From contig NC_066328.1 of assembly GCF_022539315.1 (NCBI RefSeq), positions 1-64,000 on the forward strand: a stretch of DNA of 64,000 bases, given 5' to 3'. The translations under genes and the position numbers were made by a program. The notes beneath the pieces were generated by a model, which had not been told where the DNA came from, ran no database searches, and saw only the letters and a program-made list of their open reading frames with translations. Below are positions 11,985-23,400 of this stretch, in pieces; position 1 is the first letter of the stretch, and every line of letters begins with the position of its first letter. This stretch comes from Serinus canaria. Its lineage: Eukaryota; Chordata; Aves; Passeriformes; Fringillidae.

Positions 11985-11990
11985 ACATAC
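11985..11990 (+). repeat. Target-site duplication, right copy (ACATAC)
   Basis: Exact match of 11568-11573, after which the integrase coding sequence resumes. Confidence 0.9.
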
Positions 11991-12639
11991 AGTCATTCGG
12001 ATGGCAAAAATATGTTCATGTTAGTGATACCTTAGATACCTTTTCTGGAGTGGTCTATGCCTCTGTCTACATAGGAGAATCATCATCTGATGCCATAAAG
12101 CACCTCCTACAGGCTTTCTCTTTCATGGGCATCCCCAAGGAATTGAAAACTGACAACGGGCCCACTTACAAATCCAAGGAATTCAGGAGTTTCCTGCAGC
12201 AATGGGGAGTAGTTCACAAGGCTGGCATCCCCTACTCCCCTATAGGTCAAGCCATAATAGAAAGGACTCACTGTGATATCAAAAGAGTCCTGGACCAGCA
12301 ACATCAGGTCCTGAAAGTGGAACCTCCCCACATCTGGTTGTGCAGGGCACTGTTCACAATCAATTTTCTGAACTGTTCTTTTGACAGCCTGAATCTGCCC
12401 ATTGTATGCCACTTTGGGGGGAGCAGACAGACGTCAATGAAAGAAAAGCCTCCAGTTTCAGTAAAGGACCCTGAGACTTGGAAGACAGTGGGACCTTACA
12501 AATTGCTTACATGGGGACGTGGATACACTGAGTGTCCACTCCCTCTGGTTTAAAATGCGTTCCATCAAAATGGGTAAGGTCCTACATCCCCAAGGTCTCA
12601 AGGAAGTCTACAGAAGCGCCCCAGGTTGCTAATGTTGTC

Positions 12640-14177
12640 TGGAGAAGAAACGCCGCACATGTTCCCTGGAAGAAATACCATTTATGCTCCTGTCTGATAT
12701 AGTTTGTAATATATTTCTGTCTTAAGTTTCCTTTTACCGGTTTAGATCCCACTGTTTGTGTGCAGTCTCAAGACACCAGACACCAAGTCTGCTCCTTGTC
12801 CTACTCGCAATCATTCCACCAGCGATCTCCTAGATAGTTCCTCAGCCCAAAGCAAACATATGGACCACCTTGGCCAAAGTCCTTGGACAAGATCACATCT
12901 GCCTCTCCACAGCAACAGCCTCTGACCCCCTCTCAACTTGCCTGGTGGGAGTTCCTTATAAATCCCAGAGTTCCCAAACAAAACGTAGAATGGTTTAAAT
13001 GAAGTTAACTCACTCGCCCCTCCTCCTGGTCACTACCCTGCTGGCAATCCTTTACTATTATGGCAAGAGTGGGCAAGACACTTACTGGTGCCAAAAAGGG
13101 AGCCACAAGAATTCCATCTCTCAAGCTCCATGAATGCAACCTTTTGCATTCACTTTAAATTTAATCCCTGGTTACCATATTATGAAGTTGAACTGAACAC
13201 CTAGCCTGACCCTAGTAACCCACACTACACAGACAAAAACTGGTGCAAAAATTCAGTCCTAGTCCGTGAACTCCCAAAAGGTGTGTTTTTAATATGTGGA
13301 GACAGAGATGGGCAGGTCTCTCCCCCCTTGTCTGCTTGGAGGTCCATGCGCCTTTAGCAAGCTGAGCCTGTTTACCCCAAATCGAACAAATCTTAATGCA
13401 TTGGCAAATAAAACACAATACACATAAATTGGCTATCCACAAAAGGGACCTAAGGCAATTAGACACAGACTGTAATTCAGAAATTGTTCACTGGTCCAGA
13501 ATTAAGGCCACCGCAATTACAGTCCTTCTGCCATGGATCTTAGCATGGGAGAATTAGGTTGATTGGAATGCTGGGTTGCAAAAGAGGCAAACCTCACTTC
13601 TACTGCCCTGAGCGACCTCTTATCAGATGAGGAAATTACCAGGCAAGCCACCATTCAAAACAGAGTGGCCATAGACTATCTGCTCCTTTCTGCACAACCA
13701 TGGCTGTGAAGAATTTGAAGGTTTTTGCTGCCTCAACTTGTCATTGAAAGCAGAGAATGTCCACACCACAATGGACAAAATAAAAACCATGGTGAACAAC
13801 ATCAAGAGAGAAACAGAAAACTGGCTGAGTGGAACAACATCAAGAGAGAAACAGAAAACTGGCTGAGTGTTCAAAGGCTGGGGACTCTCGTCTGGTTAGG
13901 ATCTATTCTGAAAACTGTGGGTTTAGTACTCTTGATCCTATTTCTTGTTATTGTAGTTGTTAGCATGGTTTTTGGGCTGATCAAGTGCATGGTTTACAAG
14001 CTAATTTCAAGCTCATCTTCCCCTCCTGAAGTCTACCATTTGGAAGCCCCTAGTACTCCAATGGATGACATAGAAGCCTCAGTGGAAAACACTGACCCTC
14101 CTGAAGAGGAGGAGCCAATTTACCAACCATGGTTTGGTGAGCATTCTGCCCCTCAAACCCAGTCCTCTTCATTTTAA
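12640..14177 (+). pseudogene. Envelope remnant (env)
   Basis: The surface part (about 12640-13500) is broken and yields only short frames. The transmembrane part is recognisable. ATIQNRVAIDY lies near 13650, and about 13690-13745 in another frame encodes CEEFEGFCC, a CX6CC motif. The frame 13725-14177 then carries a hydrophobic membrane segment (VGLVLLILFLVIVVV) and a cytoplasmic tail ending near 14175. A one-base shift separates the ATIQNR and CX6CC parts, and a 38-bp tandem duplication at 13794-13869 shifts the frame again. Confidence 0.85.
13794..13869 (+). repeat. Exact 38-bp tandem duplication in env
   Basis: Two identical 38-bp copies (13794-13831 and 13832-13869), starting gaacaacatcaagagag and ending ggctgagtg. 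Because 38 is not a multiple of three, the duplication changes the frame. The copies are still identical, so the event is recent relative to the rest of the element. Confidence 0.95.
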
Positions 14178-14180
14178 ACA

Positions 14181-14194
14181 AAACAAGGGGGAGA
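14181..14194 (+). promoter_or_regulatory. Polypurine tract before the 3' LTR
   Basis: The purine-rich aaacaagggggaga directly precedes the TGTTGC start of the LTR, the position used to prime plus-strand synthesis in retroviruses. Confidence 0.85.
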
Positions 14195-14825
14195 TGTTGC
14201 AGTGTGATTTCAAGGTTTACCTCAGAAACCTGGATCCCTCTCCTGAAGATTCCCTCCCAGGTGTGTCAATCATCCTTCCTTTTCCCACCCTGACCCCTGC
14301 CAAGCACTGTCTGTCAATCCTGGAATTCCAGAAGGGCGTTGAGTGATTGGCAGATTCAAAGAATGCCCTCTACCCCCTGGGGGGGTATTGGGCCATCCAG
14401 GTGTCCTTTGTCCTTTAAGACCTCCTCTCCTCATGTACCTGGTTGGTGGCTTCCTACCCCTTCCCTCTCCCTCTCCCCCCAGGTAAAAGGGCAAGCAACC
14501 ACGCGGTGTGGGCAGTTCTGTTGCTGGATTCAGAGGCCTGTGGGCCAGAATAAAAGCTCTGGATTGAAACCCTCCATCAGAACCAACTCCTTTCCTTCAC
14601 CATTGCATTAAAGCTTCTCCATCAGAGGTAAACCTGAGGAGCGGCCCCTCTCACAGGAGGAAGCTCCATCCCGCAGCCACCGGAGCCCCTGCATGCCTGG
14701 ACTTGTCTCCACGTGCCCAGCTGTAAAACAGCCAGCCAAAAGTGTCTCTGGGGTGAAAAACCCCAGTTGCTGCTATTTGGTTAAGCAGCAAGGGCCAGAC
14801 AAGCCAAGGTACATCCTGTCCAGCA
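14195..14825 (+). mobile_element. 3' LTR of the truncated retrovirus
   Basis: It starts TGTTGCAGTG right after the polypurine tract. AATAAA at 14549-14554 marks the polyadenylation signal. The right end is placed at the CA near 14825 but is uncertain, because a clean inverted end and target duplication are not visible. Confidence 0.7.
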
Positions 14826-14929
14826 ATACTGGTAATCATATCAATAGGCTGTGAAATGTCTTGTGGGAGGTTGCAGGGAAATTGGGGAAGGACGAGGTAA
14901 ATGTGCCAAGGTGTGGAGGGCTACAGTGA

Positions 14930-15323
14930 AGTGGGGGAGGGGAGGGGGAAGGGGAAGGGGGGAGGGGGAAGGGGGAGGGGGAAGGGGGAGGGAAGGGAAG
15001 GGGGAAGGGAAGGGGGAAGGGAAGGGAAGGGAAGGGAAGGGAAGGGAAGGGAAGGGAGGGAAGGGAAGGGAAGGGAAGGGAAGGGAAGGGAAGGGAAGGG
15101 AAGGGAAGGGAAGGGAAGGGAAGGGAAGGGAAGGGAAGGGAAGGGAAGGGAAGGGAAGGGAAGGGAAGGGAAGGGAAGGGAAGGGAAGGGAAGGGAAGGG
15201 AAGGGAAGGGAAGGGAAGGGAAGGGAAGGGAAGGGAAGGGAAGGGAAGGGAAGGGAAGGGAAGGGAAGGGAAGGGAAGGGAAGGGAAGGGAAGGGAAGGG
15301 AAGGGAAGGGAAGGGAAGGGAAG
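14930..15323 (+). repeat. (AAGGG)n pentanucleotide array
   Basis: The array starts as irregular G-rich purine sequence and becomes pure AAGGG. Positions 15061-15320 are 52 uninterrupted perfect units. Closely spaced GGG runs on one strand could form G-quadruplexes, and the pure purine strand could form triplexes. The apparent 145-258 codon frames across it (Gly-Lys-Glu repeats, or Phe-Pro-Ser on the other strand) are products of the repeat and not genes. Confidence 0.97.
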
Positions 15324-15430
15324 TGTCAGAAGGAATGAAGTGGCAGAAGGAATGAAGGAGCAAAAGGGGAGGAAAGAAGGGGCAGAAGGAAGGGGCAGAA
15401 GGAAGGGATGGCAGGAAGGAAGGAAGTGGT
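15324..15430 (+). repeat. Degenerate purine-rich flank of the AAGGG array
   Basis: Blocks of gcagaaggaa and ggaaggaagg variants decay away from the pure array. This is a usual sign of an old microsatellite edge. Confidence 0.7.
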
Positions 15431-16530
15431 GGAAGGACCCAACATCAGTGCCAACTCTAAGAGAAAGCACCCAACATCCGTGTCCACTGCAAGACAAAGC
15501 AGTGCTCAGAGCACAGTGCAGTTCTGCCCAGCAGGAACCAGGTCCCAGAGGAGCTTGGCGACTCTGCCCTGTGTCCCTGCACCAGTGAGCACAGACTGCC
15601 TGTTCCTTGTTGCCCACTCTTCTCCCCGCTCCTCTCTGGTTAGATCAATAGGGCCTCTGTTGTCCCCACCCAGCACTGCTGTCTATCCCCTTACACCACC
15701 TTTCTTGACCTTCCCTTGCCACAGGAGCTTGGCTGCACTGGCCTGCAGCACACCTGGCATGCATGATAGGCTGCCTGCTACTACTAAGTCTTTGTCTGGG
15801 GATTTTGTTAACCCCACCAGCTATGTATTTGGAACCACTCTCCCAGCCGTTCACTTACCAAACCCTCATTAGCAAAACCAGGTCTCTTGAGGCCCAACTT
15901 TGCCACTGATTGGGATCTCATCCCTGAGAATTTTTACTTCTTTCATGACATTGCCTCTGCCCCTGCTAGCTCTTGAGTAGCAGATGCGGGAGAGGAACCC
16001 GGCTGCCCATGCTCTCCATCATCCTTCCTCTCAGAGCAGCTGTCCCTTTCAGTGTTCCTCAAGGGTATTCAGAACCAAGTGAAATTTGGGAGCATTTACA
16101 CACACCTGTTCACAAAAAGGTGTATGAAAAGGTTGCAAAAAACTTCCAAGGGCAACAGAGCCATGTGGGTCAGTGGCAGCTTCCTGAGAAAAGCCTGAAC
16201 AGGGACCTGGAGACTTCCCACTCTGCCAGAGATGTTCTCAATGACCCTATGAGCCAACCCACCCCAGTCTGAATGCCTACAGCCTCTTCCAAACATGACT
16301 TCCAAGACATGTTTGGAAAATACTTCAGGTACTATTTTAAGTATCAGACAGCACTGGGCTGAGGCTATGCAAACAGGCTCAGCCTTTGAAGTGTTGCCCC
16401 GCTAATAGAGACTCCACTACTGTCCTCCCCAGTAAAACAAAAGACAACCCAGCATGCATAACCAAGAACAGCCTCTCACTCGCGAGAGCACAGAATCTCA
16501 AGATACTCATTCTTTCACAGCCCACATGAG
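15431..16530. other. Intergenic; no gene recognised
   Basis: No coding exon, RNA gene or assignable repeat was found between the AAGGG array and the ROGDI 3' end. Confidence 0.5.
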
Positions 16531-17374
16531 CACTGCAGGTATGAGGGCATTTATTTCACATTTAGCAGTGGCTAAAGGTATGAGTTACACATTGTAGCAT
16601 ACATAGGGAGCAAATCATAGTAGCAACATGGTACTCAATTTGCATTTAATGACAAGATGAAAGACTGCACAAGGTATACTAGGGCAACTCCAAAGGCTGG
16701 TAGTGAAAACAAGATACTAAACCTGGAGAAGACCATTTGGCCCAACTAGGGCTTAGGAAAAAAATAATTATCACATTGATGCTGGAGGAGGGGGGAAAGA
16801 ATTCAAACAGCAGCAAGTAAGAGCATCCCCAAAGGGGAATCAGTAACATGGGGATAGGGAGAACAGGCAAGGGAAGGAGTCACTCAGGGTTAGTTATAAG
16901 CACAGCGGGACCAGGTAAGAGAAATATATTTCACTACCGGGAGCCACATGCCCTACCTTTGAAGAGGTGTAAGTTAGTCTGCTTCTGTTTTCCCCCCTTC
17001 CCAGCCACTTCACAGTCAAGGAGTTAGCTACAGCACAATGCACAGATCTAGTTAGTGAGGGTAGTCCAGAGCACCTATCCCTTTTAACAGACCTGTGTAA
17101 CTTATCAGGGGCCTGGGAAGTATCAGCCACACAATGCACAAGAGGGACCAATGGAAGCTCCTGCCAGCCACACAGCACTGCTTGGTGCCCTGCTTCTGCA
17201 GCAATCCCAGACAAGGCTATGAAAGCTGTGTCTCTGGGTACACTGACCCTGCCCTGTGCAGGGCATATGGCAGTGAACCCTAGCACTCCTCAGGCTGTCC
17301 TGGACTCAGCTGGCATGAGAGAACAAAGAGAGACATGTGAAGTACTGTAAAAGCTTAGACCATTCCACAGAGAA
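16530..17374 (-). other. ROGDI: Probable ROGDI 3' UTR
   Basis: It runs from the stop codon in exon 11 to the first good minus-strand AATAAA (plus TTTATT, 16550-16555), about 0.84 kb. The cleavage site is inferred to lie 10-25 bases beyond that signal. Confidence 0.6.
16550..16555 (-). terminator. ROGDI: Candidate ROGDI polyadenylation signal
   Basis: The minus strand reads AATAAA downstream of the ROGDI stop. I saw no other canonical signal between it and the stop. Confidence 0.6.
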
Positions 17375-17416
17375 TTAATATGGCCTGTAGTTCCAGTAAC
17401 TGGAGAAAACGGAGAT
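17375..17416 (-). CDS. ROGDI: ROGDI exon 11, coding part and stop
   Basis: Residues 274-286 ([13 protein letters not shown]) and a TAA stop at 17375-17377. Acceptor TTTCCAG. Confidence 0.94.
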   Translation of the reverse strand: MSVFSSYWNYRPY

Positions 17417-20400
17417 CTGGAAAGCAAGAACAAAAGCAGGTAAGTTCCTATACCATTTGAACAACAAAAAAATGAGCATATAATGTGTGAGGGAGGGCTT
17501 AGCTTCACAGCATTACATAGTTCAGCACCGCACTACTGAAGGGCAGGTTTGCTGCTGCTGTCACTCAAGAAGCACAAAGTTACTTGCTCAAGGTGACAGT
17601 TGCAGAGCTGGAACTGAGCACCGATCTACTGGAATGTAGATTGCTTGTTTTGTCTCACCCACCTCATGACTGAGAACACACAAGTGTCTGCTTGCTCCTT
17701 TCCACCTAGTCACCAGCTCAGCAGACATCTGCCACACCACTATACTTATCCTATGGCTGCTTGCTAGGCAGTGCCAGCTAGCTCCCTGGCTCCAGAACAC
17801 TCACTCATCCCTTATTTTTAGCAAGCTGAACAGAGTAACATCACATCAGATCTGAGGTCCTCTCAAAACCCAGAGTTAAAAACAAAGCCCCTTTTTCAAG
17901 GCCATTACCTTATCCTTCAGCTGCTGGCAAAGCTGCAGTGAAACTGTGAAGAAGACAAGGGCATCATTTAACCACGGGACAACACATTCCACTTTATGGA
18001 CATGGCTGACTTCATATCGCTGGCTGCCAAATTCACTGGAGGGGAGCGGGCGGGGGGAAGAACACAGCTTCACACACAACATCATAGAACTCAACTGTCA
18101 TACATTCCCATTGAGAGATTATGGTGATTTCTATCACATTTAAATCAGTACCTGGCAAAGTTACAGAATGCAAACACTCAAGTCCACCTCTGACCAGATT
18201 TACAGTTAAGCTAAAGGGTGAAGTTAGGAACTTCCCTTCATTCCAGACAGGCACAGAGGCAGGGAATGCAGATGGCAATGCCAATAACCAAACACTCATT
18301 TTTGTTGTAAACTCTCATCTCTAGATAAACTCATGGTACTGTCCAGATAGGCTGAATCCTGGAAATTCACATATTCTGTCCTTTAGGACCAAGTCATTCA
18401 AGAGACACAACAGCATCCACAGGCACAGCAAGTGACTCAGTCAAGCTTTTCCACTTCAGAGATGCTATAATAGAAACTGCACGTAGCTGTTTGGATTTCA
18501 CCCTCAAGACATACCAACACCTGTTAACCAGGTACACTACCCTCGTAGTGACTGTACTTACAACATGGCCCCAGGGTTGTGCAAAACAGACCCTCCAGCA
18601 GGCTTGAAGTTCTAGAGAAGGAAAAGGTCATTAGGATTTTGATGTAGTAAACAAACCACTTAGAAGAAAGACATTTAAGGCTTACACTTTCAGTAGCCTG
18701 ACATCAAGAAACACCCACGCTCTATTAGCCTGGACACTCCAACAATATGAAATCCCTTTTATTAGAACCCTTCCTGCTCCTTCATGAAAGGACTTCATTC
18801 CTTCATTGGCTGAGTTCAATGTAGCTACAAATATGATCACTACAGAAATAAGATGAGAAGATCCAGATGCAAAACAAAATATAGATTTTTAGGAAAATCT
18901 TCCTAATGGAAGGACTGCATTTCATAAAGCTTAAGAGTTTAAGGCTGTTTTCACAGGACATCAAGTTGACCCATGCAACAGGTGAAGCGGAAAAGTATCT
19001 ATCAAAACTCCATGAGGAAACCCAAGATGCTACTCAGATGTAATCTGGATTAATATAACTATGCCCTTCCAAAATGACACAAAATTATCAAACTATATTT
19101 AAAGCATTTGCTAAAAAATGGCTTACTTCAGAGCACTGGTATGTTCTTCTGGGCTAAGCAGCCATGTCCCAAACTAGATTTAGAGCCAGTGTTCTGTGTG
19201 CAGCAGACCTAAACACACTCAGTACCAGCTGAACTTATTTCTGCATTATATTATGACTATAACATTCATATATTCACTGCTACCTGTTTGAATATAAAAT
19301 TCAAACAGGTAGCAGTGTGATTTCCTCCTCACAGTGGAACATCAGGAGAAGAAACTACGCAAGGCTCATGAGATAGCAGGCATCACCTTGGTTGTGCTGG
19401 GCTGCATCACATGGAGCTGGTAGACAGTGAGGCACAGCTTGTTCAGGTTAATATAGAAATTCACAAGGACGTCTGGAGGCAGCACAGGGGTGAACATTTT
19501 CTGGCAAGAAAATTAGTTTCTTTGTCAGTGAAAAGATCATAATTTCTAATGCTGGGATATCATTCCGTTTTCCCAAGCCACACTAAAATGGCCCCAAGAC
19601 AAAAGAAAAACATTAGGAGAGAAACAAAGACTGAGCAGCTGCAGGCAATGGCTGTTGCTCTCACTGCTCCTGATCAAATGATATATGCATGAGAGTGACA
19701 AGAGAGGATGGAGCAGTGTTCACAAGGGCAAACCATCCCTGGACAATACTCCTGGGCAGGGAACAGAACTTACTCTCAAGAGAACCAGAGTCCTCATGCC
19801 CAAGTCATCTGCATTCCCACAGGAAGATAAAGAGCAGCCAAAACCAATCAGGATTTGCACTTGCTTCAGTTCTGCCTCAGGAGACACTTCAGAAACCCAC
19901 TTCCATCAAGATGCAGCCCAGTATCCAAATTGTTGCAATGCTGCCAGACCTGTATAGAGATCTAGATCATCATATACTTACTGTGAGACCACTGGAGGCA
20001 ATTTCTGGTAGTGTCAGAGTGGCAGGAGTGGTCAGTCGATTTCGGGCTCTGGAGAGCTGCAACATCACAGCATCCATAAGCTACAAGGTAATGTACAGAA
20101 CCACTGGTGAGCATGATTCTTGGACAGCTCTGGACAGAGTGCTGCAGAACCCTACAGCCTTCTGCAAGTGTTAAAACAACAACCTCCACTACCCCCCATC
20201 CTTCCAGGAATTCAGGAACTTATTGGAAAGGGCTGGCTCCCACATAAATGCAGTTTAACTTTTACCACCATCAGAGACTTATGAGACAGGTCACAAGTGC
20301 TCAATACCAGCGACTGATGAGAGAACAGCTATTCATGACAAGAATACCAAGCCAACATGAGATCAATTACTGATGCTACAGAGGCATCGACAAACTCATC

Positions 20401-23400
20401 ATCAGCTCTTCAGAAGAACAGGCATTAAGGAAAAAAACAAGCTGCATTCTTGGTCTCCCCATTCCCACATCACAGGTCCAACTGCTGCATGGGCTCCCTC
20501 TGCTCATAACCAGCTATGAGCGAGGCAGTAGATAAAAAGAACCGGCTCATTGTGAGGCCAATCCTGCTAGAAACCACAGTTCAAAGGCTCTTCAGGCAGA
20601 CTTCCTCTTCTAGAAAAAAAGGGGAAGCAACATGTCTGTTATAGACCTCATGACTGCTAAGATGAAGTTACCTCCCCTCACTTCCACTTGAATTTTCTAA
20701 TGTTTGATGTTGCGATGAAGTCTAATGAGCAAGCCGAAAGTCTGTTGCCTTCAGAGAACATTTTCAAGCAGAAGGTTGGGCTTCACTGGCATGCAGCAGC
20801 AGCTCTGTATGAGACCCCAGAAAATACTACTGGCAAGAGAGAAGTCACTTTCAGATTTTCAGTAAATCACAAGTACTGTCATCTTCTGTTTACTGATGGG
20901 TGCCTCACTGCTGCTCTCACCTTCAGCACTGATCAACAGAGTTATGAAACAACATCATCCACAGAAGATCAAGGAATATCCTCCCACATTATCACTGGTG
21001 TGTAAAAGTGTACCGACTGCTCAGATTACTGTTCACCGGGATGTACAGCCCTGTTACTAATGCTAAACTAGTACAGATTCATATAAAATATGAGGTCACA
21101 TGGATACTTCTTCACATGGGTATGTATGGGTACGACTATTAAGTCTGTTTCCACTAAGAAACTCCGACAGTAATCTGCATTAACTGTGTTTAAAACAACA
21201 AATGGAGGGAAGAAAAATGCATGTTCCGACCCAAGCATCAGGAGCTTTCTCCTCACCTTGAGCACCTCCAAGCCTGTTTTGAACTGGTAGTTTGCATCTC
21301 TGTTCATAAGCAGGTAAATGGCTTGGTTAACATGGTTTCTAGCATCCTGGATCTGCAAAGGTACAAATACAGCCCTATGAAAGAAACAGTCTGTAATAAC
21401 ACGTACTCAGAAGTAAAGGTTTCCCCAATTATCTCACTGACCTTAAGAATGGTGTCTTCTCAAATGTAATGCCATGTCTAAATGTCAGATACTGTCTAAC
21501 ACAAACCTACCACTGGTTCCCAGAAGCACTTCTGGGTTCTCCACTCATGGACTGGAGATACAGAACAGCCTGACAGCTACAAATATTGCTCCTGTCCTGA
21601 AGTGACATCAGGCATTCTCATCCTGGGAGCGCTCTGACCATGACTGCTTGGTAGGAATTCTCACTGGTAATGGCATACAGCAGTCAGCTCTCACACCATG
21701 AACAATGATTTCATCCTGTCAGAGCTAAAACAAATGACATCAATGAGCAACAAGCACCGATTTCTAATACAGTGTCTCTGTCAGTATCCCAGAGTACTTC
21801 TGAAGTGAAATTGTTGGGATTCTGAGTCATCTCTAGCATCAAGAAGCTGTGCCATTGTGTGAGACCGGACCAGACTCAGGACACAGCTGGCTCAAGTTGT
21901 TCTCAAGCAAGAGGAACACACTCACAAAAGCAAGGTTGATAGGTGGATCCTTGTTTTCATGAGAGCAAGGACAAACCAGAGGAAGACAATGGCCCTGGGA
22001 GAAGCTAACTGCGTTCAATTTTAGGCAGCAGCATGAACATGTTAAAACAATCCCAAGGAGTAAATTAGAGGGTGCAAATGGAACAGCTAAGCAGAGAAGC
22101 TTGTACAAGAAGTGTCTGCTGGGAGACAGGCTACACAGCTTGGGGTATTTGCAGTTTGATATATTTATAATGCCCTCCAGCAGTCACAGTTCCCAGCTCT
22201 ACATCCTTGTAGAAGCCTGTCTGGCGCAGACCCGGCTCCGGTTCCTTCTAACGCAGAGCTCAGGGAATATGGAACAGCTCTGCTCTTAGAAAGCTCTTGC
22301 ACTGGAAGCCACAGAGAGAAGAGTGAGAATGTTAAGTCCACTGTCGGACTGCAGAGAGACTGCAGGTACTTGGGCATCTCCAAATATCACCACCTCCAGC
22401 CTTTACATCTCCTAGAGGCCTCTGTGAAAGCTAAACTGCTCCTTGCAGCACTACTCAACCAAGCAATGCCAACCCTGCTGTTATGATTTGCTCCATTCAT
22501 ATTCCCCCTTGACTTTGCTTTGTTTTCTTATCAACTTCCTCAAAATTTACGGGTCTACACTTGTATTCCTCAAAAACATGCCTATGCTACAACTTCGTAC
22601 CAATGACTTCACTTTGTAAACAGAAAAAAAACTCCAACACACCAACTGTCACCACTCATTAAAGGAAGACACTCCTTTGAGATGGTCATTTTTAATTCAG
22701 ACAGGCCAGATCACCATATAACCACTTTAAATGCTTTTGCGCTCAGTCCTTTAGGCACTCACACTCCGTATCTGAACAATGTTAGAACACAAAATGCAAG
22801 TAAAAAAAGGAAGTTGTTTTCCATAAAAGCTGGCAGAAGTCTACCAACCAGGCAGCAGTACAAAATAGCTACAAAAGAGGAGACACTGCTGAATGCTGTC
22901 ACAAAAACTTTCTTGCTTTGTTGTAAGGCATAAACAAACACAGTCAAGTTTGGTATTAACATCCCAAGTACACAATTTTCTAGATTTCTACAAATTTACT
23001 AGGTAGAGCTTTCACCACTAAGTGCAGATGTTGCACTGCAGATGTTGGGAACTGCACTCAATGCCAAATGCACTCATCACCTAGAAAAACCTGAGCTATG
23101 GCACAAAGAAATACATTGAATCCATTTTCCTCCCACCTACTCAGCTGTGACAAATTGAGGCAAACCATGTCTTCAGACACTAGTTCAGGTCCTGAAATCA
23201 GGTATGTCCCAGCAAAATGATGGGAAAGAGATTCTGGTTCTGAATAACTGCATTATTTTAACTCCTTATCTGAGGGAACTGAAACATGCTACTGAACACA
23301 ATAATTTGTTCTCAGTGTAAACAAATGCATCTGTAAGATAATGAGAACAAGCTACTCAATGCCCCTGAAGCTGCTCTTTGCCCTTCTAGCTTGTGACATG

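Larger units (their letters stand above)
11341..12590 (+). pseudogene. Integrase remnant (pol), split by a solo LTR
   Basis: Before the insertion the frame carries a zinc-binding HHCC region (ISHQLFH, then CPNCPQH) and the first catalytic Asp in LWQTD (about 11550-11561). The LTR at 11574-11984 then interrupts it. Beyond the LTR, 12050-12553 carries the second Asp in KTDNGPTY and the Glu in AIIERTH with exactly 35 residues between them, the DD(35)E signature. A LLTWGRGY segment follows. A stop lies in the HHCC region as well. The gene is inactive. Confidence 0.9.
8860..14825 (+). mobile_element. 5'-truncated, inactivated avian endogenous retrovirus
   Basis: In order there are remnants of a dUTPase-like segment, protease, reverse transcriptase, RNase H, integrase and envelope, then a polypurine tract and a 3' LTR. 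No gag or matching 5' LTR was found. All genes are split by stops or frameshifts. Pol resembles the beta-like (ERVK-type) avian group. Env has a CX6CC transmembrane motif typical of gamma/alpha-type envelopes. A solo LTR from another family lies inside the integrase region. The element is a fossil and cannot produce virus. Confidence 0.9.

Noticed and set aside
14841..15617. Long Gly/Lys/Glu and Phe/Pro/Ser frames
   Set aside because: Translation of the AAGGG pentamer in its frames.
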